The position numbers and the translations under genes are program-made. Below are positions 8,194-11,271 of a stretch of 11,271 nucleotides of DNA, one piece after another (position 1 is the stretch's first letter; the number at the start of each line of letters is the position of its first letter). The notes below the pieces were generated by a model. The model was not told the DNA's origin. It made no database searches and saw nothing but the letters and a program-made list of their open reading frames with translations. The stretch comes from an uncultured Clostridium sp. (GTDB taxonomy: Bacteria; Bacillota; Clostridia; Lachnospirales; Lachnospiraceae): positions 1 through 11,271 of the forward strand of contig USBM01000051.1 of assembly GCA_900552885.1 (NCBI GenBank). Reading direction: 5' to 3'.

Positions 8194-9879
8194 TTACATT
8201 TTCCGCTTGAACAATTTGTTATATTTACCTAACATCTTTCTCATAATCTTGATTGTCGGCTGCTTTCCTATCTTCTTGAATGCATCTTTTCCGACATGCT
8301 TTACCTTTTCACTTCGTATTGTTATCTCGTTTAACTTCTTGCATTTATAAAATGCATGTTTGCCAATGCTCTGTACATTTTTCCCAATGTATACAGTTTG
8401 CAGTTTGCTGCATCCCTGGAATGCACTGTTCCCTATCTTCTTAACGTTGTTTCCTACCTTAACATGCTTAATCTTCTTATTATTCTGAAATGCTTTGGCG
8501 GCAATCGACGTTACCTTATACCGTTTCATCTTATATTTAATTTCCGAAGGAATCTCTACCGAACTTCCTTTTGTTCCTGCCGATATGTATTCCACATTTT
8601 TCTTCTTCGCATTTGTTATCTTGTATTGTCCGCTTTTACCAACCAGAATGGTTCCCTTTCCATTTCCATTCTTTACATTTCCCTTCTGCTTGATATTAGA
8701 GTCGGTCACATCCTTTTCCTCTGTCTGGGAATCAACCGGAACAATAGTCGCCTTTCCAACCGTAACGGTATCCGGCTGTGAAGGCGCCGGCTGCTGCGTT
8801 GTTGCCTGCTGTGTCGTTGGCTGCTGCGTTGTTGCCTGTTCTGTCGTTGCAGCCGCAACTTTACAATACCGGTACTGCACCTGTTCCTCAATCTCCCGAT
8901 CTTCCTGTTCCTTCGGCTCCTTCAGACTATAATCCGACCAGTTATCCCATTGATAATAGGTATACACCGGTGTCTCTTCTCTATAACTATACTGCGTCTT
9001 ATCTTCCACCTGTCTGCTATCGGTTGCAGTTGCTTCTTCTGTACTCCATGAAGACCAATCTCCCCACTGATAGTAATAATAAGTGATTGTTGCATCCCGG
9101 TAACTGTACTGTGTCTTATGTTGTGCCGGAACAGTCTGTGTCTCCTGATAATAATAGTGTTCCTTCTTGCCATTGTTAATATAATTGTAGGTTTTCTGTC
9201 CGTCATTCTTATAACTGTAACCGTGATTACAATACTGACCCGTGTCATAACTGGTAATTGGCGTATTCATCCACGGTGTATATACAATATGCCATGTTCC
9301 TCCCCGTTGATTTTTTGCGCAGGTCTCACAAAAGTGCCAGTATGTATTACTGGCATTATTCCATCTCTTATAACGATATTGCGTATATGCAGCCTGTGTC
9401 TGCACCTGTCTCGTCTGTACCTGTCTTGTCGAAGTACCTCCAACCGCGCCATCCTGCCATGCTGACCATCCTCCCCAGGTCGTCGTTGTATTATATTGTG
9501 TCCAGCCAGCCATCGTACTACTCGTACTGCTCGTTGTCTTCTTGTCTCTATAGTGATACTGCGTCCTTGTCTTAACAATTCTGGTATCACTATCGGTTAC
9601 TTCCTCATCCTGCCAGTCAGACCACTTCGTCCACACCTGTTTTGTCTTAGAATCATCCCGTGTCCAACCATTATATTCCTCCTCTGAACTAGTCGCGGTC
9701 TGCTTATCCCGATACCGGTACATCGTACGTTGCTCAACCCGATATTCACTCGAATCGGCTGGCTTCACCGTTGACCATTCGCTCCATTGGTTATCTGCAT
9801 TTACCTCAAGTCCACTTAATTGTGCCAATAGAAGAACCCCCATACACCCCGCTACTATTACATTCTTTGCTCTTCTCAT
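8194..9879 (-). CDS. Secreted W-S-x-W / Y-x-Y-R repeat protein with BspA-type leucine-rich repeats
   Basis: From the second ATG the product is 561 residues. A Sec signal peptide occupies about 1-29. Residues 32-340 hold about five aromatic repeats with the plan W-x-x-W-S-x-W/Y, a polar stretch, R-x-V, then T-Q-Y-x-Y-R. The W pattern recalls thrombospondin type 1 modules, but the cysteines are missing. Between repeats three and four is an insert with C184-x-x-C187 and C217-x-H219. A Thr/Gln/Pro linker (about 344-370) leads to a Lys-rich C-terminal half with LRR_5/BspA repeats (about 428-545; for example VTSIAAKAFQNNKKIKHVKV). BspA repeats are common in surface proteins that bind host or matrix ligands. 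No sortase signal is visible. It starts 13 bases after the FHA gene and ends 26 before essC. Surface adhesin or T7SS-associated surface factor is inference. Confidence 0.85.
   Translation of the reverse strand: MRRAKNVIVAGCMGVLLLAQLSGLEVNADNQWSEWSTVKPADSSEYRVEQRTMYRYRDKQTATSSEEEYNGWTRDDSKTKQVWTKWSDWQDEEVTDSDTRIVKTRTQYHYRDKKTTSSTSSTMAGWTQYNTTTTWGGWSAWQDGAVGGTSTRQVQTRQVQTQAAYTQYRYKRWNNASNTYWHFCETCAKNQRGGTWHIVYTPWMNTPITSYDTGQYCNHGYSYKNDGQKTYNYINNGKKEHYYYQETQTVPAQHKTQYSYRDATITYYYYQWGDWSSWSTEEATATDSRQVEDKTQYSYREETPVYTYYQWDNWSDYSLKEPKEQEDREIEEQVQYRYCKVAAATTEQATTQQPTTQQATTQQPAPSQPDTVTVGKATIVPVDSQTEEKDVTDSNIKQKGNVKNGNGKGTILVGKSGQYKITNAKKKNVEYISAGTKGSSVEIPSEIKYKMKRYKVTSIAAKAFQNNKKIKHVKVGNNVKKIGNSAFQGCSKLQTVYIGKNVQSIGKHAFYKCKKLNEITIRSEKVKHVGKDAFKKIGKQPTIKIMRKMLGKYNKLFKRKM
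8791..8850 (-). repeat. 30-base tandem repeat, two copies
   Basis: Bases 8791-8820 and 8821-8850 differ at three positions by my alignment. They encode the ten-residue Thr/Gln repeat (TTQQA/TTEQA alternation with TTQQP) linking the aromatic repeats to the leucine-rich repeats. Such in-frame repeats can change copy number by slippage, altering linker length without breaking the frame. Confidence 0.8.
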
Positions 9880-9886
9880 GTTCATT

Positions 9887-9893
9887 CTCCCTT
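9887..9893 (-). promoter_or_regulatory. Ribosome binding site deciding the repeat-protein start
   Basis: The minus strand reads AAGGGAG, overlapping the last bases of the FHA gene's stop region. It is only one base from the ATG at 9883-9885 but seven from the ATG at 9877-9879, so the second ATG is chosen. Confidence 0.65.
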
Positions 9894-10204
9894 CATTCTA
9901 ATTGCAACTTGGTTCCCGATCTTCCAATCATCAATATACTGCCTGGTGACGCTGTAACGGATGTTCCCGGAAGCAGCTTCAACCCATTTTCAAGCTGTGT
10001 CCCGTTCATAGAATAATTGGTAATACTATATAGACCATTTCCCTGTACCTCAATCGCACAATGTATCCGACTGATTGTCATATCCCGAAATACCAGATTG
10101 GCTACTTTGGCATCTCTTCCAATCACAACTTTCTCGTTCGGCTCCAATATGATTTCATTTCCCTGAAGCTCTCCCTCAAGACAAATTATCCCATATCTGC
10201 TCAT
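9893..10204 (-). CDS. Standalone FHA-domain protein
   Basis: The 103-residue protein is essentially one forkhead-associated domain. The phosphothreonine-binding signature is complete: G29-R30-D31, S45-R46-x-H48, and N67-G68-T69. There is no signal peptide or membrane segment, so it should be cytosolic. FHA domains bind phosphothreonine peptides made by Ser/Thr kinases. Its ATG overlaps the stop of the zinc-ribbon gene as ATGA (10201-10204), which usually means translational coupling and suggests the two products work together. In related organisms zinc-ribbon and FHA segments can be on one chain (from memory, not checked), so this may be a split form. It could link kinase signalling to EssC or the regulator, but the ligand is unknown. 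Confidence 0.88.
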   Translation of the reverse strand: MSRYGIICLEGELQGNEIILEPNEKVVIGRDAKVANLVFRDMTISRIHCAIEVQGNGLYSITNYSMNGTQLENGLKLLPGTSVTASPGSILMIGRSGTKLQLE

Positions 10205-10398
10205 TCTCTCCCTTTTCCTCCATCCGTCGCCCTCACAGCACCGTACCTTCCGACAACCGTTTCTGTTGCCTCTAAGGCATTGTTACCTTCTAACTCCGTC
10301 TGTTCTTCCATGATATTCTTTGCCAATGTACAATATGGACACTCTGCAAATTTATCACTGTCATAATAATGCCCCTTATCACATTTATGCAGAATCAT
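10201..10398 (-). CDS. Small zinc-ribbon-like protein with a Thr-rich tail
   Basis: The chosen start gives 65 residues, MILHKCDKGHYYD onwards. C6, H10, C20 and C23 (C-x3-H-x9-C-x2-C) suggest a small zinc-binding knuckle. The tail is acidic and then basic, with T45-E-T47-V-V. A short T-x-T segment beside an FHA partner recalls the phospho-threonine peptides bound by FHA proteins such as GarA and OdhI, but phosphorylation here is conjecture. An upstream in-frame ATG at 10413 would make the AGGAGG ribosome binding site part of the coding sequence, so it is rejected. The gene overlaps the FHA gene by four bases and follows a leader with alternative hairpins. Too short for firm naming; metal binding is likely, function unknown. 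Confidence 0.78.
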   Translation of the reverse strand: MILHKCDKGHYYDSDKFAECPYCTLAKNIMEEQTELEGNNALEATETVVGRYGAVRATDGGKGRE

Positions 10399-10404
10399 AT
10401 ACAT

Positions 10405-10410
10405 CCTCCT
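10405..10410 (-). promoter_or_regulatory. Ribosome binding site deciding the zinc-ribbon start
   Basis: A perfect AGGAGG on the minus strand lies six bases before the ATG at 10396-10398, ideal spacing. It overlaps a segment that can pair with upstream leader RNA. Confidence 0.85.
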
Positions 10411-10483
10411 CATTTTCTTATATTATGAGGTTAGGATTAAAATGGTCTTTCGCACCTAACCTGATATCTACCGATTGCCTCAT
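10408..10483 (-). promoter_or_regulatory. Leader with competing hairpins upstream of the zinc-ribbon gene
   Basis: The mRNA-sense strand contains, in order, ATGAGG (10478-10483), AGGTTAGG (10455-10462), CCTAACCT (10428-10435) running into CCTCAT (10425-10430), and ATGAGG (10408-10413) at the ribosome binding site. AGGTTAGG and CCTAACCT form a perfect eight-base stem with a 19-base loop. CCTCAT can instead pair with the ATGAGG that includes part of the ribosome binding site, with an 11-base loop, or with the upstream ATGAGG. The pairings exclude each other because they share three bases. No run of T follows, so this is not an ordinary terminator. It matches no riboswitch class I know. Confidence 0.45.
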
Positions 10484-10492
10484 TACAAAGAA

Positions 10493-11271
10493 TCAACCCA
10501 AACAAATTTGATTGTCTTCACTTCCTAACCACAATGTATCCCCTTGGCTGCATAGAATCACTGGTTCTACGATTCTATTGCCATCTCCCTGAAACATACC
10601 ATTCTTGGAATAATCCCGGATCTCATACTTTCCAGACTGGCTATCATATATAATTCCACAATGCCGTCTGCTTATCCGTTTGTCATTCACCACAATATCC
10701 ACCTGGGTTGCATCCCTTCCAATCCGAATCTCTTTATCACTATGAATTCGAAAATAAGTACCGATCAATTGTCCCTTGGTGAAAACAATTGCACCCAATC
10801 CATTCTGATTCAATGCCAGACTATGTGTTAATCGAATGTTAGCATTCTCTTCTTTTCCATTCCCTAATCCTTCATAATACTTGCGACTCATAGGAATATG
10901 CATTCCCTGCGCCACAATCTCTGTCCTGCCTACCGAATCGATCATCTTCTGATTGACCATATAACTTTGATGACATCGCAGGAAGCCTTTATCTGCTATC
11001 AGGCTTTCAATCTCATCTAATTTTGCATAAAATGTCAGTTGTTCTACCAATGTATAGGCTATTATCTTTCTTTTCTGGCTTTCAAAATATATAATCTTAT
11101 CCAAAGACAATCTCTGTTCTTTTCCTTTAATCATTACATTGAGATAATCTGAACATTTATTCCGTTCTTCCATATATCTTCTTATATCTACTGCAATCTT
11201 CGCCTCATCTAACGGCTTAAGACAATATGCAAATGCTCTATAATTGTATCCCTCAAAAACATGTTCCTTCG
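10493..11271 (-). CDS. Response regulator with receiver (partial), LytTR and FHA domains; 5' end beyond the window
   Basis: The frame is open to the right edge, so 258 residues of a longer protein are visible. The first 32 include GYNYRAFAYCLKPL, which carries the conserved K-P of receiver-domain strand five; the phosphoacceptor Asp lies outside the window. A LytTR DNA-binding domain covers about 42-135 (IIYFESQKRK, FLRCHQSYMVN, IPMSRKYY). After a short linker an FHA domain covers about 158-258 (G184-R-D, S200-R-R-H203, N213-G214). LytTR proteins bind direct repeats about 21 bases apart, and one such site lies before the WXG100 gene. The C-terminal FHA is unusual and could bring in a phosphothreonine signal besides histidine-kinase input. 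An ATG at 11171-11173 would cut through the receiver end and is not the true start. The next gene begins 94 bases on. Confidence 0.9.
   Translation of the reverse strand, partial: KEHVFEGYNYRAFAYCLKPLDEAKIAVDIRRYMEERNKCSDYLNVMIKGKEQRLSLDKIIYFESQKRKIIAYTLVEQLTFYAKLDEIESLIADKGFLRCHQSYMVNQKMIDSVGRTEIVAQGMHIPMSRKYYEGLGNGKEENANIRLTHSLALNQNGLGAIVFTKGQLIGTYFRIHSDKEIRIGRDATQVDIVVNDKRISRRHCGIIYDSQSGKYEIRDYSKNGMFQGDGNRIVEPVILCSQGDTLWLGSEDNQICLG

Noticed and set aside
8187..8196. Ten-base palindrome TAATGCATTA over the stop of the repeat-protein gene
   Set aside because: It is short and AT-rich, has no loop or T run for a terminator, and lies inside a 26-base operon gap; chance is a sufficient explanation.
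8791..8850. Short tandem repeat as a possible CRISPR or mobile-element end
   Set aside because: There are only two adjacent 30-base copies with no spacers, in frame within a coding region, encoding a Thr/Gln linker.
8356..8932. Long open frames on the + strand opposite the BspA-repeat gene
   Set aside because: They lie antisense to a well-supported gene, lack ribosome binding sites and recognisable domains, and owe their openness to the Lys/Thr/Gln-rich codons on the other strand.

Overview
The window is a minus-strand gene cluster built around a type VII secretion system of the Firmicute kind (T7SSb, Ess/Yuk type). Low GC content, strong AGGAGG-type ribosome binding sites, tight gene packing, BspA-type leucine-rich repeats and FHA/zinc-ribbon small proteins suggest a Clostridia member, probably Lachnospiraceae; this is inference from style, not from a marker gene.

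In order of transcription (right to left): a 5'-truncated response regulator with receiver end, LytTR and FHA domains (10493-11271); a 94-base leader that can form competing hairpins; a 65-residue zinc-ribbon protein overlapping by ATGA a standalone FHA protein (9893-10398); a secreted protein with W-S-x-W / Y-x-Y-R repeats, a Thr/Gln linker and BspA-like repeats (8194-9879); the motor ATPase EssC (3608-8167); a secreted PPC/FN3 protein (2150-3592); a lipoprotein (809-2116); a YukD/EsaB ubiquitin-like protein (533-784); then a new promoter and a WXG100 protein (105-407), followed by the first codons of another gene (from base 89 leftwards). All genes lie on the minus strand and most gaps are under 35 bases, so the eight genes from the regulator to yukD look like one operon or two. 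No gene-free stretch exceeds 300 bases.

The genes fit a picture in which EssC drives export of WXG100-type substrates, YukD is the small cytosolic partner, and the three exported or lipid-anchored proteins form the envelope or surface side. The usual T7SSb membrane partners EsaA, EssA and EssB are not seen here. FHA domains occur in EssC, in the small FHA protein and fused to the regulator, which points to phosphothreonine signalling from a kinase outside the window.

The most notable regulatory signal is a direct repeat ACATTTTCT-N12-ACATTTTCT just upstream of a plausible promoter for the WXG100 gene. It has the layout of LytTR-family operators (AgrA, ComE), and the cluster encodes a LytTR regulator. 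A caution: the first 77 bases are GC-rich, on the other strand, and encode a fragment of carbamoyl-phosphate synthase large subunit that stops abruptly inside the next gene. This looks like a chimeric join, not natural context.
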